From Nocardia xishanensis NBRC 101358 (GTDB lineage: Bacteria; Actinomycetota; Actinomycetes; Mycobacteriales; Mycobacteriaceae): 64,000 nt of DNA. Location of the stretch: assembly GCF_001613365.1 (NCBI RefSeq), contig NZ_BDCF01000002.1, positions 434,001 to 498,000 on the forward strand, written 5' to 3'. Position 1 is the first letter of the stretch. Every line of letters begins with the position of its first letter. The notes beneath the pieces are model-generated. The model saw only the letters and a program-made list of their open reading frames with translations, was not told where the DNA came from and searched no databases. This document shows, piece after piece, positions 15,728 through 23,743 of this stretch. The translations under genes were made by a program, and so were the position numbers.

Positions 15728-17101
15728 TCAGTGGCCAGCGGGGACAGGAAGCGGCAGCTCCTGCAGCGCGACCGGCGCCGACAGTGCCAGCTCCGGCTCT
15801 GGCGCCGGTGCGCCGCAGCCCGAGCTTTCCGCAGTTTGCTCGGCGGGGGCATCGAAGACCCCGGAGCCGCCGCAGACACCGGTATCCGGCAGCACCAGAT
15901 CGACACGCTCGGCGGCTTCGTGATCTCCGGCCAGCGAGGCCGCCAGGGAACGGACCTGCTCGTAGCCGGTCATCGCCAGAAACGTCGGTGCACGGCCGTA
16001 GCTCTTCATCCCCGCCAGGAACACACCCGGCTCGGGATGGGAAAGTTCCTTGACCCCATGCGGATACACCGTGCCGCAGGAATGCACGTTCGGGTCGATC
16101 ATCGGTGCCAGCAGGGTGGGCGCCTGCAAGGTCGCGTCCATGCCGAGGCGGATCTCCGACAGCCACGACAGGTCCGGGCGGAACCCGGTCAGCACGATCA
16201 CCTCGTCGACGGCCGTGACCGGATCGCCCTCGGCGGGAACCAGACTCAGACGCCCCTGGCTGTCGCGCTCGACGGTCTCGGTGCGGAATCCGGTGACCAC
16301 CCTGATGCGCCCGGCTTCGACCGCGGCCCGCGCACGTACGCCCAGCGCACCGCGGGCGGGCAGCTGGTCGTCCTTACCGCCGCCGAAGGTCGAGCCGATC
16401 TCACCGCGCCGCAGCAGCCACGACACCCGGGTACCGGGATGCTGTTCGGCCAGGCTTGCCAGCGCGACCAGCGCGGTGAGAGTCGAATGCCCGCTCCCGG
16501 CGACCGCGATGCGCTTTCCCGCATACCGCTCGGCCACCGCCGGGTCGGTCAGATCCGGCACCCGGTAGGTGATCCGGTCGGCGGCCGCGGATTCCCCTAT
16601 GGCGGGCAGCCCGTCACCGCCGAGCGGATTCGGCGCGCCCCACGTTCCCGAGGCGTCGATCACCGCGCGCGCCGCGATACGCTCCTCGCCACCGTCGGCG
16701 GTGCGGACATGGACGGTCAATGGCTCGCTGTCGCGTCCGGCGTCCACCACCCGGTCGCGGCCGCGCCGCGCGACCCCGACCACCTCCGCGCCGAACCGCA
16801 CCCGCGGCCCCAGCGCCTCCCCGAGCGGCCGCAGGTAGGCCTGCACCCACTCGGCTCCGGTCGGATACGTACCCAGGTCGGGTTCGACCCAACCATCCTC
16901 GGCCAGCAGCGGCCGCGCGGCCGGAGCGATCAGTTCGGCCCATCGGGAAAACAACCGCACATGGTTCCACTGCGCCACCGCGGCACCGCCGTGCTCACCA
17001 CGTTCGAGAACCACGACCGGCAGGTCGCGGGCAACAAGTTCAGCAGCGGCAGACAGTCCGACCGGACCGGCGCCGACGACGACAACAGGCAGGGAGTTCA
17101 T
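15728..17101 (-). CDS. arsO: ArsO-like flavin-dependent monooxygenase/oxidoreductase
   Basis: A 457-aa flavoprotein with an N-terminal FAD motif (VVVVGAGPVGLSAAAEL), a second NADPH-binding motif (RIAVAGSGHSTLTALVAL, near residue 200) and a distal FAD motif (VIVLTGFRPDLSW). This is the layout of flavin-containing monooxygenases annotated as ArsO in arsenic operons. An AGAGGA site precedes ATG 17101. The C-terminal 60 residues are Cys/Pro-rich (CGGSGVFDAPAEQT). It is divergent from the ArsR-GNAT gene across a shared operator region. It probably oxidises an arsenical before export by the coupled MFS protein. The gene name is by family and context only. Confidence 0.8.
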   Translation of the reverse strand: MNSLPVVVVGAGPVGLSAAAELVARDLPVVVLERGEHGGAAVAQWNHVRLFSRWAELIAPAARPLLAEDGWVEPDLGTYPTGAEWVQAYLRPLGEALGPRVRFGAEVVGVARRGRDRVVDAGRDSEPLTVHVRTADGGEERIAARAVIDASGTWGAPNPLGGDGLPAIGESAAADRITYRVPDLTDPAVAERYAGKRIAVAGSGHSTLTALVALASLAEQHPGTRVSWLLRRGEIGSTFGGGKDDQLPARGALGVRARAAVEAGRIRVVTGFRTETVERDSQGRLSLVPAEGDPVTAVDEVIVLTGFRPDLSWLSEIRLGMDATLQAPTLLAPMIDPNVHSCGTVYPHGVKELSHPEPGVFLAGMKSYGRAPTFLAMTGYEQVRSLAASLAGDHEAAERVDLVLPDTGVCGGSGVFDAPAEQTAESSGCGAPAPEPELALSAPVALQELPLPVPAGH

Positions 17102-17116
17102 CGGAAATCCTCTTTC

Positions 17117-17191
17117 ATCGATGTGGATCGATCAATCAACGAAGATCCTATCGACGCCCATCGATGAATGCAACCATCGATCCAGATCGAT
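17117..17191. promoter_or_regulatory. ArsR-type operator pair between arsO and arsR-GNAT
   Basis: Two sites of identical form, ATCGAT-N4-ATCGAT, lie at 17117-17132 (centre GTGG) and 17176-17191 (centre CCAG). A further CATCGATG at 17159-17166 sits between them. The second site abuts the TATAAT box of the rightward gene, and the first overlaps the leader of arsO. This fits autorepression and co-regulation by the ArsR-GNAT protein; binding is inferred. Confidence 0.75.
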
Positions 17192-17196
17192 ATAAT
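17191..17196 (+). promoter_or_regulatory. -10 box of arsR-GNAT
   Basis: A perfect TATAAT ends six bases before ATG 17203. With the usual spacing, transcription would start at or next to the A of the start codon, giving a leaderless mRNA. No Shine-Dalgarno sequence is present. Confidence 0.7.
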
Positions 17197-17202
17197 CGAA
17201 GT

Positions 17203-18042
17203 ATGCCCACCGCCTTGCCTCTTGCTCAGGTCCTGCCACTCGGGGAGGCCGCCACCTACGCCGAATGGTTCGCCTGCCTCGCCGAACCGGTGCGGGTGCA
17301 ACTGCTCCACGCGGTAGCCACCACCCCGAAAGGGATCACCGTGGGCGCGCTGACCGAGATCGTGGGCACCAGCCAATCCACCACCTCTCACCATCTGCGC
17401 AAGCTCGCCGACGTCGGATTCGTGCGCCTGCACCGGGAAGGCCGGACGACGATCGTCACCGTCAACGAAGCCTGCTGCGCCGGACTCCCACACGCCGCCG
17501 ATGCGGTCATGGGCCTTCTCGGGCCCCAGCCGAGCCACTCCGCCGAGGTTCCCGCCGACATCTCCGTGCGCGCGATGGACGGTCAGGACTGGGACGCGGT
17601 CTTGCGGATCCACGCCGAAGGCCTGGCCACCGGCGACGTCGGAGCCGACACCGAGCCACCCGGCCGCGACTACCTCGTCGAACACTGGCTCCCCGAGCAC
17701 CGCTGGGTCGCCGAACACGACGGCGCCGTCGTCGGCTGGACGGCCGCCGCCCCGGTCTCCAGCAGCGACGCCTACGCCGGAGTGGCCGAAACCGACGTCT
17801 ACGTCGGTGCCGGGCACCGAGGCCGCGGAGTCGGAAAAGCATTGCTGCGCAAACTGATTCTCGCGGCAGACGAAGCCGGGTTGTGGACGTTGCAGACCTC
17901 GATCTTCACCGAGAACCGCGCCGCGCTCGCCCTGCACCACGGCGCCGGATACCGCACCGTCGGCGTGCGCGAACGCATCGTTCGACGTGACGGGATCTGG
18001 CGTGACACCGTGCTCCTCGAACGACGTTCACCGTTCAGCTGA
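17203..18042 (+). CDS. ArsR-family repressor fused to a GNAT acetyltransferase
   Basis: A 279-aa two-domain protein. Residues about 15-95 are an ArsR winged helix (LAEPVRVQLLHAVA, STTSHHLRKLADVGFVRLHR). Cys25, Cys91 and Cys92 form a plausible As(III) site. Residues about 118-275 are a GNAT domain with the acetyl-CoA loop GAGHRGRGVGKALL, resembling phosphinothricin/arsinothricin acetyltransferases (ArsN). An in-frame ATG at 17164 is possible, but the TATAAT position favours 17203. One protein would thus sense arsenic and acetylate an arsenical, or use acetyl-CoA state in control. It is divergent from arsO over shared operators. Confidence 0.85.
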   Translation: MPTALPLAQVLPLGEAATYAEWFACLAEPVRVQLLHAVATTPKGITVGALTEIVGTSQSTTSHHLRKLADVGFVRLHREGRTTIVTVNEACCAGLPHAADAVMGLLGPQPSHSAEVPADISVRAMDGQDWDAVLRIHAEGLATGDVGADTEPPGRDYLVEHWLPEHRWVAEHDGAVVGWTAAAPVSSSDAYAGVAETDVYVGAGHRGRGVGKALLRKLILAADEAGLWTLQTSIFTENRAALALHHGAGYRTVGVRERIVRRDGIWRDTVLLERRSPFS

Positions 18043-18079
18043 TCCCCGCGGCCCACCGCCGGTCAGCCTCGCGAGGCGT

Positions 18080-18616
18080 TCACTCGCGGATCGTGAGCTG
18101 GAGTTCGTGAAAATCGAAGTGCCGCAGTGGATATCGGTATACATCTTCGACGGTCATCACCGCGGAGAAGAACGGGTCCCACCGTGCGGGAAAGGCCATG
18201 GCCAGCGCGAAGTCGGCCTCCGGTTCATTGGCCAGTTTGTATTGCAGCTTGGCGATGACGCGATCGCATTGCCCGGCCACCCGATGTCTGTTGAACACCA
18301 GCGCCGCGGCACAGGAGCCGTAGTAGTTGACTACGTCGAAGATCGGCGTTCCGGCGTCGAGCAGCCAGGCACAGGCGCGGCCGGCTCTGCCGGGCAGCCT
18401 GCCGAACAGCCGCACCAGCGGCAGCAGCCGCGCCACGACCATGAACCCGAAGACCATGTGAAACAGCAGCTGCTCATTGGTCCAGCGCGTGCCGCGCGAA
18501 CGCCGAGCGAAGTCGTCATCGGTGCAGGAGTCGACCAGCGCGTGCAAGCGCCGCCGAGCTCCCTCGAACTCGGCGGCCATCGCCTGTCGATCCACCACCG
18601 GCCTCGCCATCGCCAC
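18080..18616 (-). CDS. DinB/mycothiol-dependent-enzyme-like four-helix protein
   Basis: A 178-aa helical protein. It contains the pattern of the DinB/YfiT-like superfamily, including TRWTNEQLLFHMVFGFMVV with the conserved WT(N/V)xxxLxH start of a metal-binding helix, and late His residues (YRYPLRHFDFHELQL) that could complete a metal triad. In actinobacteria this superfamily includes mycothiol-dependent isomerases and bacillithiol-type transferases. It is convergent with the ArsR-GNAT gene and divergent from arsR. A thiol-transfer role in arsenic detoxification is conceivable but unproven. Confidence 0.7.
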   Translation of the reverse strand: MAMARPVVDRQAMAAEFEGARRRLHALVDSCTDDDFARRSRGTRWTNEQLLFHMVFGFMVVARLLPLVRLFGRLPGRAGRACAWLLDAGTPIFDVVNYYGSCAAALVFNRHRVAGQCDRVIAKLQYKLANEPEADFALAMAFPARWDPFFSAVMTVEDVYRYPLRHFDFHELQLTIRE

Positions 18617-18718
18617 GACCCACTGTCGACTTCGATTGTCGGCCCACTCGCCGGTGAGCGAAAGCGTTCACCGAGAGTTTGCTTGCCGGTCGGATTCGAT
18701 ATCTGTCAATATAGCCGC

Positions 18719-19093
18719 ATGTCTAAGTCAAGGTTGTCGATCACGCCGTTGGAGCAGTGCGCGGCCGCGCCGCTGGTGCGCGAACCGTTGACCGTCGATG
18801 CAGCCGCGGAGTTGGCGGCGGTGTTCAAGGCGTTGTCGGACCCGGTACGGCTTCGACTGTTGAGCGTGGTCGCCAGCCGCGAAAACGGCGAGGCGTGCGT
18901 GTGCGACGTCTCCGAGGGCATCGAGTTGACCCAGCCGACCATCTCCCACCATCTGAAGGTGCTGCGCGAAGCGGGTCTGCTCACCAGCGAACGCCGCGCG
19001 TCCTGGGTGTATTACCGGGTCGTTCCCGAAGCGTTGCAGCGGCTTTCGGATGTGTTGCTGGTCGAAAGCGGCGCGGCCGGGGTGATGGCATGA
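18719..19093 (+). CDS. arsR: ArsR-family arsenite-responsive repressor
   Basis: A 124-aa winged-helix protein: LSDPVRLRLLSVVA, the metal-site helix EACVCDVSEGIELTQPT with Cys60 and Cys62 (the ELCVCDL-type box), and recognition helix TISHHLKVLREAGLL. Cys14 may be a third ligand. ATG 18719 lacks a Shine-Dalgarno sequence, and CAATAT ends six bases upstream, so a leaderless transcript is likely. Its stop overlaps the acr3 start (ATGA). It is the local repressor of the acr3-arsC operon. Confidence 0.92.
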   Translation: MSKSRLSITPLEQCAAAPLVREPLTVDAAAELAAVFKALSDPVRLRLLSVVASRENGEACVCDVSEGIELTQPTISHHLKVLREAGLLTSERRASWVYYRVVPEALQRLSDVLLVESGAAGVMA

Positions 19094-20238
19094 GCGTCGC
19101 GACACAAACGCCGCACGACGGGGTCGTTGCGAAGCTGTCCACGCTGGACCGGTTCCTGCCAGTGTGGATCGGTGTGGCGATGGCCGCCGGGCTGCTGCTC
19201 GGGCGAATGATTCCCGGCCTCGGCGACGCGCTCGGCGCGGTCGAGATCGACGGGATCTCGCTTCCGATCGCGATCGGTCTGCTGATCATGATGTACCCGG
19301 TGCTGGCGAAGGTGCGCTACGACCGCCTCGACACCGTCACCGGCGATCGCAAGCTGCTGATCGGTTCGCTGGTGTCGAACTGGGTCCTCGGCCCCGCCTT
19401 GATGTTCGCCTTGGCGTGGCTGCTGCTGCCTGATCTGCCCGAGTACCGGACCGGGTTGATCATCGTCGGGCTGGCCCGCTGCATCGCGATGGTCATCATC
19501 TGGAACGACCTCGCCTGCGGCGACCGCGAAGCCGCCGCGGTGCTGGTGGCGTTGAACTCGATCTTCCAGGTGATCATGTTCGCCGCGCTCGGCTGGTTCT
19601 ACCTGTCGGTGCTGCCCGGCTGGCTGGGCCTGGAACAGACGACCATCGATACTTCGCCATGGCAGATCGCGAAGTCGGTGCTGATCTTCCTGGGCATCCC
19701 CCTGCTCGCGGGCTACCTCACCCGCCGCTTCGGCGAGCGCGCGAGGGGCCGCGATTGGTACGAGTCGACGCTGCTGCCGAGGATCGGACCGTGGGCGCTG
19801 TACGGGCTGCTGTTCACGATCGTGATCCTGTTCGCCTTGCAGGGCAAGCAGATCACCTCCCAGCCGGTCGATGTCGTGCGAATCGCGATCCCGCTGCTGG
19901 CCTACTTCGCGATCATGTGGGGCGGCGGCTACCTGCTCGGCGCCGCCGTGGGCCTGGGTTATGAACGGACCACCACTCTCGCTTTCACGGCCGCGGGCAA
20001 CAACTTCGAACTCGCCATCGCCGTCGCGATCGCCACCTACGGCGCCGCCTCCGGGCAGGCGCTCGCAGGCGTCGTCGGTCCGCTGATCGAAGTTCCGGTG
20101 CTCGTGGGCCTGGTTTACGTCTCGCTCGCATTGCGCAAGCGATTCACCCCCGCCACGGCCGCCCCTACACCAGCCTCCCGCGACCACGGCGACCAGGCGC
20201 CGGACGCGGGTCCCGATCTCGACATCCCGGCTCGCTGA
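19090..20238 (+). CDS. acr3: ACR3-family arsenite efflux permease
   Basis: A 382-aa protein with about ten membrane helices. It has the conserved helix-4 motif GLARCIAMVIIWNDLACGD, whose Cys131 matches the essential Cys of characterised Acr3 proteins, and helix-9 AAGNNFELAIAVAIA with the essential Glu. It transports As(OH)3, and in some members Sb(OH)3, out of the cell using the proton gradient. Start overlaps arsR (ATGA). The C-terminal 35 residues are a Pro/Asp-rich cytoplasmic tail. arsC follows 38 bases downstream. Confidence 0.95.
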   Translation: MSVATQTPHDGVVAKLSTLDRFLPVWIGVAMAAGLLLGRMIPGLGDALGAVEIDGISLPIAIGLLIMMYPVLAKVRYDRLDTVTGDRKLLIGSLVSNWVLGPALMFALAWLLLPDLPEYRTGLIIVGLARCIAMVIIWNDLACGDREAAAVLVALNSIFQVIMFAALGWFYLSVLPGWLGLEQTTIDTSPWQIAKSVLIFLGIPLLAGYLTRRFGERARGRDWYESTLLPRIGPWALYGLLFTIVILFALQGKQITSQPVDVVRIAIPLLAYFAIMWGGGYLLGAAVGLGYERTTTLAFTAAGNNFELAIAVAIATYGAASGQALAGVVGPLIEVPVLVGLVYVSLALRKRFTPATAAPTPASRDHGDQAPDAGPDLDIPAR

Positions 20239-20276
20239 CCACCAGCAGCTCACATGAACGAAAGGCTTTCCCGCCC

Positions 20277-20687
20277 ATGGCTTCCAAGCCCAGTGTCCTG
20301 TTCGTCTGCGTTCACAACGCGGGGCGTTCCCAGATGGCGGCCGGGTTCTTGACCCACCTGGCCGGTGAGGACGTCGAGGTCCGCTCCGCGGGAAGCGCGC
20401 CCGCCGACTCGATCAATCCCGCCGCGGTCGAGGCGATGGCCGAGCTCGGCATCGACATCTCCGACCAGACCCCCAAGATCCTCACCTTCGACGCCGTGGA
20501 GACCTCCACCGTGGTCATCACCATGGGCTGCGGCGACACCTGTCCCGCCTTCCCCGGCATCAGCTACCGCGACTGGGTCCTCGAAGACCCCGCCGGCAAG
20601 GGCATCGAGTCGGTGCGCCCCATCCGCGACGAAATCCAAAAGCGCGTAGAGGAACTCGTCGCCGAGCTACTGCCCGCCCGCGCCTGA
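20277..20687 (+). CDS. arsC: ArsC-type arsenate reductase (low-molecular-weight phosphatase fold)
   Basis: A 136-aa protein with the phosphatase-like loop VCVHNAGRSQ (catalytic Cys11), the DWVLEDP loop and Cys85/Cys89 in GCGDTC. It resembles the actinobacterial arsenate reductases that work with mycothiol and mycoredoxin or with thioredoxin. It reduces As(V) to As(III), which Acr3 exports. ATG 20277 is preceded by GAACGAAAGG. Third gene of arsR-acr3-arsC. Confidence 0.93.
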   Translation: MASKPSVLFVCVHNAGRSQMAAGFLTHLAGEDVEVRSAGSAPADSINPAAVEAMAELGIDISDQTPKILTFDAVETSTVVITMGCGDTCPAFPGISYRDWVLEDPAGKGIESVRPIRDEIQKRVEELVAELLPARA

Positions 20688-21001
20688 TCTACCGAGCCTG
20701 TAAACCACGGTTGAGCGCAACGCATCGACGGTCGATCCGACCCTGGGGAGGTCCCAAAGGGGGGCGAGCGGTGAATGTGAAAGGCAAAACGTCACGGCGG
20801 TACCGGACGATGCGACACACTCCTCCGCCACGATCGAGATCGGCTGGCCCGGCGGCGAGCCCAGCGCGCGAAGCGCCGACGGTCACCCAACCGACCGGTG
20901 CACCACAGACGAAGTGGCGCAAGCGATCTCACCCACGAGATTGGCCGCGACGGTCGGCGGGAACTCCATCGAACTCCACACCGTGTGGATGCGCCACTGG
21001 G
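20688..21001. other. 314-bp region after arsC without a clear gene
   Basis: On the plus strand one frame reads TTDEVAQAISPTRLAATVGG and NSIELHTVWMRHWVSS near 20890-21000, which is protein-like but unidentified and runs into the minus-strand gene. No start with a ribosome site and no convincing terminator were found. It may be a gene remnant. Confidence 0.25.
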
Positions 21002-21487
21002 TCAGCTCACCCCGCCGATCACTGCCTTCCCCTCGGCTGCGGCGGCCGCGAAGAACGGGCACAGGTCCTCGAACTCGTCATCCTCGTTCTCCTCGTCCCA
21101 GTCGGCTGCCGCGGTGCCGAGGGACCAGCCTTCCACGACCAGCCCCTCCGCGACCTGGCGAACCTCGTTCGGGGCGAGGACGAAGGCTGGTCCGTAGCAG
21201 AACTCGTACCCCGCGATGACGTCGCAGTGGTCGCCGGTCGCCCTGGCGAGCCAGGGGTGAGCGTCCCTCCATTCGGCAGTGCCCTCCTCAGCTTCAGCGC
21301 GGCCTTCGGCGATGGCGCTGAGCGTGAGGTAGTCGTATCCGTAGAAGTCCGCCACCCGGCGGAGCCCGCCGGGGAGTGGCGCGGAGTCGTTCTCGGCGAA
21401 GAACACGGTGTGAATCAGTTCGGGTTTCTCGCGCATCTCTTCGAGCAGCGAAGGTTCGATCTTCGCCAGTTCCAACCACATGGACAC
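21002..21487 (-). CDS. DUF1877-like protein
   Basis: A 161-aa acidic protein. The N-terminus (MSMWLELAKIEP) and the C-terminal half (GPAFVLAPNEVRQVAEGL; EDLCPFFAAAAAEGKAVIGG) follow the DUF1877/YfbM pattern: a helix that follows the aromatic start and a final helix-strand after FEDL-like residues. GTG 21487, with AGGAAGTGACC upstream, is chosen because the family begins MxM. It lies 40 bases after the next upstream gene and is probably co-transcribed. Function is unknown; DUF1877 proteins often appear with toxin-immunity or accessory genes. Confidence 0.65.
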   Translation of the reverse strand: MSMWLELAKIEPSLLEEMREKPELIHTVFFAENDSAPLPGGLRRVADFYGYDYLTLSAIAEGRAEAEEGTAEWRDAHPWLARATGDHCDVIAGYEFCYGPAFVLAPNEVRQVAEGLVVEGWSLGTAAADWDEENEDDEFEDLCPFFAAAAAEGKAVIGGVS

Positions 21488-21526
21488 GGTCGGTCACTTC
21501 CTATCCAGATGTTCGATCGGTCCGGT

Positions 21527-22399
21527 TCAGCGCGCGTGCGGCATATCCGGCAGCCTTACCACGGCGGTGCCGGCCTGGGATTCGCCATACTCCCAGCCCA
21601 CGACCAGGCGAGCGCCGAGGCTGTCCAGGATGTCGGTAGTGAAGGGCCACCGGTCGGCGCCACAGTAGTGCGCGCCGGCCGCACGAGCGTCTTGCTCGTC
21701 GAGGCAGAGCATGCGCAGGTGGTCGCGGAGCTCGGGGCGGGTGATCGCTGCGAGTGCCGCCTCCCATCTGCGTTCGGCTGTGTCGGCGTAGCCCTCGTCG
21801 TCGAATGGCACCAGATGTTCGGGGCCGCGCTCGGTGAAGGTCGCCGCGCGCATCGCGTCGGTGAGGGTGCCATCGGTGGCGACCCGAAACAGTACGGTCA
21901 GCCAGTTGTTGAGCTTCTTGGAGCTCTCATGGGTCAGATCTATGCCGTGCCGGGCGAGTAACGGGCCGAGTTCCGCGCCACGCACAAGTATCTGATCGGC
22001 GCCAGCGGTCGCGGCGGCGCGTATGTCGGCGACGAAGTCGTCGCCGAAGGGCCGGGGTCCCTTGTGCCCGGCCACGTCCCACGGTCCTGTCCCGTCCAGC
22101 AGGTGATCGTCGAAGCGGAACAGGGACCGGCTCAGGTCGAACCGCCACACCCCCGGGGACAAGGGGTACTCGTCGGCGCCAGGAAACGGCAACTGCCTGG
22201 GCTCCGGCTCGGCGAGCGCCGATGGGGTGGCCCAAGCGCTCGGGAACAGGAACTCGTCCAGCGAGTCATCGGCGTAGTACACGCCGTACTCCGCCGTCGG
22301 GTCCTCGGCCGGCTTTCCGCCCAGCAGGATGTCGAAGGCGGCGGTCAGATCGGCATCCCATGCATAGGCGCCTGCCGCTGGGCTTTCACTGGACGTCAT
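21527..22399 (-). CDS. hypothetical protein, operon partner of the DUF1877-like gene
   Basis: A 290-aa soluble protein from ATG 22399 with an AGGAG site. It is Asp/Glu- and aromatic-rich (GVYYADDSLDEFLFPSAW; GVWRFDLSRSLFRFDDHLL). A helical middle (ESSKKLNNWLTVLFRV) is followed by AERRWEAALAAITRPELRDHL. No motif, signal or membrane helix was recognised. The pairing with a DUF1877-like gene suggests a two-gene accessory module, possibly an effector/immunity or scaffold pair, but there is no direct evidence. Confidence 0.65.
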   Translation of the reverse strand: MTSSESPAAGAYAWDADLTAAFDILLGGKPAEDPTAEYGVYYADDSLDEFLFPSAWATPSALAEPEPRQLPFPGADEYPLSPGVWRFDLSRSLFRFDDHLLDGTGPWDVAGHKGPRPFGDDFVADIRAAATAGADQILVRGAELGPLLARHGIDLTHESSKKLNNWLTVLFRVATDGTLTDAMRAATFTERGPEHLVPFDDEGYADTAERRWEAALAAITRPELRDHLRMLCLDEQDARAAGAHYCGADRWPFTTDILDSLGARLVVGWEYGESQAGTAVVRLPDMPHAR

Positions 22400-22699
22400 G
22401 AGAACTCCTGTGCATCAACTGGATCGGGCTCGCTGACACGTTAAGGGTCGCCACTGACATCCATGTCGATAAGCGGGTTCTGGTGATCGTCGCACCGCCG
22501 TTTCGGGCCACGCCGGGTAGAGCAGAACGGTTCATTTGGCGATGTCGGCGGCGAAACTCTCTGTCCCGCAGTGATCCCGGCTGCACACTGGATCCGGGCG
22601 GCCAGGTGCAGGTGCAGGTGACCGCGGCCGTGATTCGACCATCCGCGCCGGGACTGCGGATCACGATCAGGCGCCGCGCTCTTGGACACTCACGCCGGT
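22400..22699. other. 300-bp region without a gene
   Basis: This is the upstream region of the minus-strand pair. No ORF with a ribosome site was seen on either strand, and the frames present are Arg/Ser-rich shadows. Its promoter should serve the gene starting at 22399. Confidence 0.4.
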
Positions 22700-22825
22700 T
22701 TCGGTGCGTCCAATCCGTTCCCGCGCAGAAGCCTTTCCGACGAGTCGTCGTCCAACTCGCCCTCCGGGGACAGCGGCACCAGCGTCCCGTCGCTCGGGTC
22801 CGCTCCGGATGTCCAACGGCGCGAG
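22700..22825 (+). pseudogene. displaced fragment of the ESX-associated gene at 590-3127
   Basis: About 115 bp from AATCCGTTCCCGCGCAG to CCAACGGCGCGAG closely match 2054-2170 of the 845-aa ESX gene by eye, with scattered substitutions, in the same orientation. The translations align as NPFPRRSLSDESSSNSPSGD here and NPFPRSSLAGESSSDSPSGG there, followed by the shared SGTSVPSLGSAP. Neither flank matches. The fragment has no ribosome site and reads into unrelated sequence. It is a remnant of a paralogue or a partial duplication. Confidence 0.8.
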
Positions 22826-23079
22826 TCTCCGACGCGCCGAGTTCCGCCTCCTCGGTCCTTCCGTCACGGTTGGCTGATACGGAAACCGTCTCGCCGTAGG
22901 GGATCTGGTTCGAGTGCTCAGCTGTACGACGGGAAGTAGCGTGCACCCCACGTGGTGATCACAACTGGCCACAGGAGACCAACTCGGCCGGTGCCGCCAT
23001 CGCGGAGGCGCGAAAGTAGTTGGACTTTCGTATCGCGCGCCGGGGATCGCGTTCGCGACTTCCCTGAGCGCGGCCACGC

Positions 23080-23556
23080 TCAGTCCACCGGCTCGGGTTC
23101 GATCCGGAACACCGGGTAATCCGAGGCAATCCGCTCGTAGTCGGCGAGTGGAGCATTCGGGCCGACCGGGATGTGCGGGCGGGCTCCGGGCGCCACGCGC
23201 AGGTACTGCCGCAGAATAGGGGCCCGCCGACCAGGCTCGACCTCCGCCAGATGGACCTTCTCCCTGCCCCCGTGGCGCAGCACGGCGTGGCCGTCGGCGG
23301 CTGCCACGTTGCGCACCCAGTTCGCGTCCCTTCCCAGCATGGACACCACATACCGTCCGTCGTCGAATTCCGCGAGCACCACCGGGAACCAGATCACGCG
23401 CCCGCTGCGCCGCCCGCGGACACCAAGCGCCGCGACCCGCCGAGGCCAGATACCCGCCGCGAAAAGCCATGCCGAAGACCGATTCTGAATCCGAGCGAAC
23501 AGATTCGGCCGACCATGGCGATACAGCCAGCGTAGGTAGTTGTCGTATACCCGCAT
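23080..23556 (-). CDS. deazaflavin (F420)-dependent nitroreductase-like protein
   Basis: A 158-aa protein from ATG 23556 with GAGGAG upstream. The sequence has the split-barrel pattern of the Ddn/DDN-like deazaflavin reductases: LGVRGRRSGRVIWFPVVLAE, YVVSMLGRDANWVRNVAAAD, then REKVHLAEVEPGRRAPILRQY. These enzymes use F420H2 to reduce quinones, nitroaromatics or other substrates at the inner membrane face. It is divergent from an Acg-type nitroreductase, with DevR-like boxes between them. The substrate is unknown. Confidence 0.85.
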   Translation of the reverse strand: MRVYDNYLRWLYRHGRPNLFARIQNRSSAWLFAAGIWPRRVAALGVRGRRSGRVIWFPVVLAEFDDGRYVVSMLGRDANWVRNVAAADGHAVLRHGGREKVHLAEVEPGRRAPILRQYLRVAPGARPHIPVGPNAPLADYERIASDYPVFRIEPEPVD

Positions 23557-23639
23557 GATGTACTCCTCGGACGTGGTGGGTGGCAATTGTCGGATTCAGT
23601 GTTGTTGCTCCAACGGTGCCCAGGGAGCCGTGCGGCGCG

Positions 23640-23659
23640 ACAGGGTCCGTCGTCCCGAA
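23640..23659 (-). promoter_or_regulatory. DevR/DosR-like box facing the deazaflavin reductase
   Basis: On the minus strand this reads TTCGGGACGACGGACCCTGT. It matches 13 of 20 positions of the mycobacterial DosR consensus TTSGGGACTWWAGTCCCSAA, including the complete TTCGGGAC half, and lies 84 bp upstream of the start at 23556. Confidence 0.4.
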
Positions 23660-23743
23660 TGTAGGCCGAAGGTCACCACACGATCGAGGGCTGCCGCAAC
23701 GATCCCCGATTGCACTCGGTACGGGCGAAGACGCGCTTCCATC

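Noticed and set aside
14498..17167. An 889-codon plus-strand open frame opposite the MFS and ArsO-like genes
   Set aside because: Antisense shadow. The encoded protein is Arg/Gln/Gly-rich and no motif is present, whereas both minus-strand genes are recognisable.
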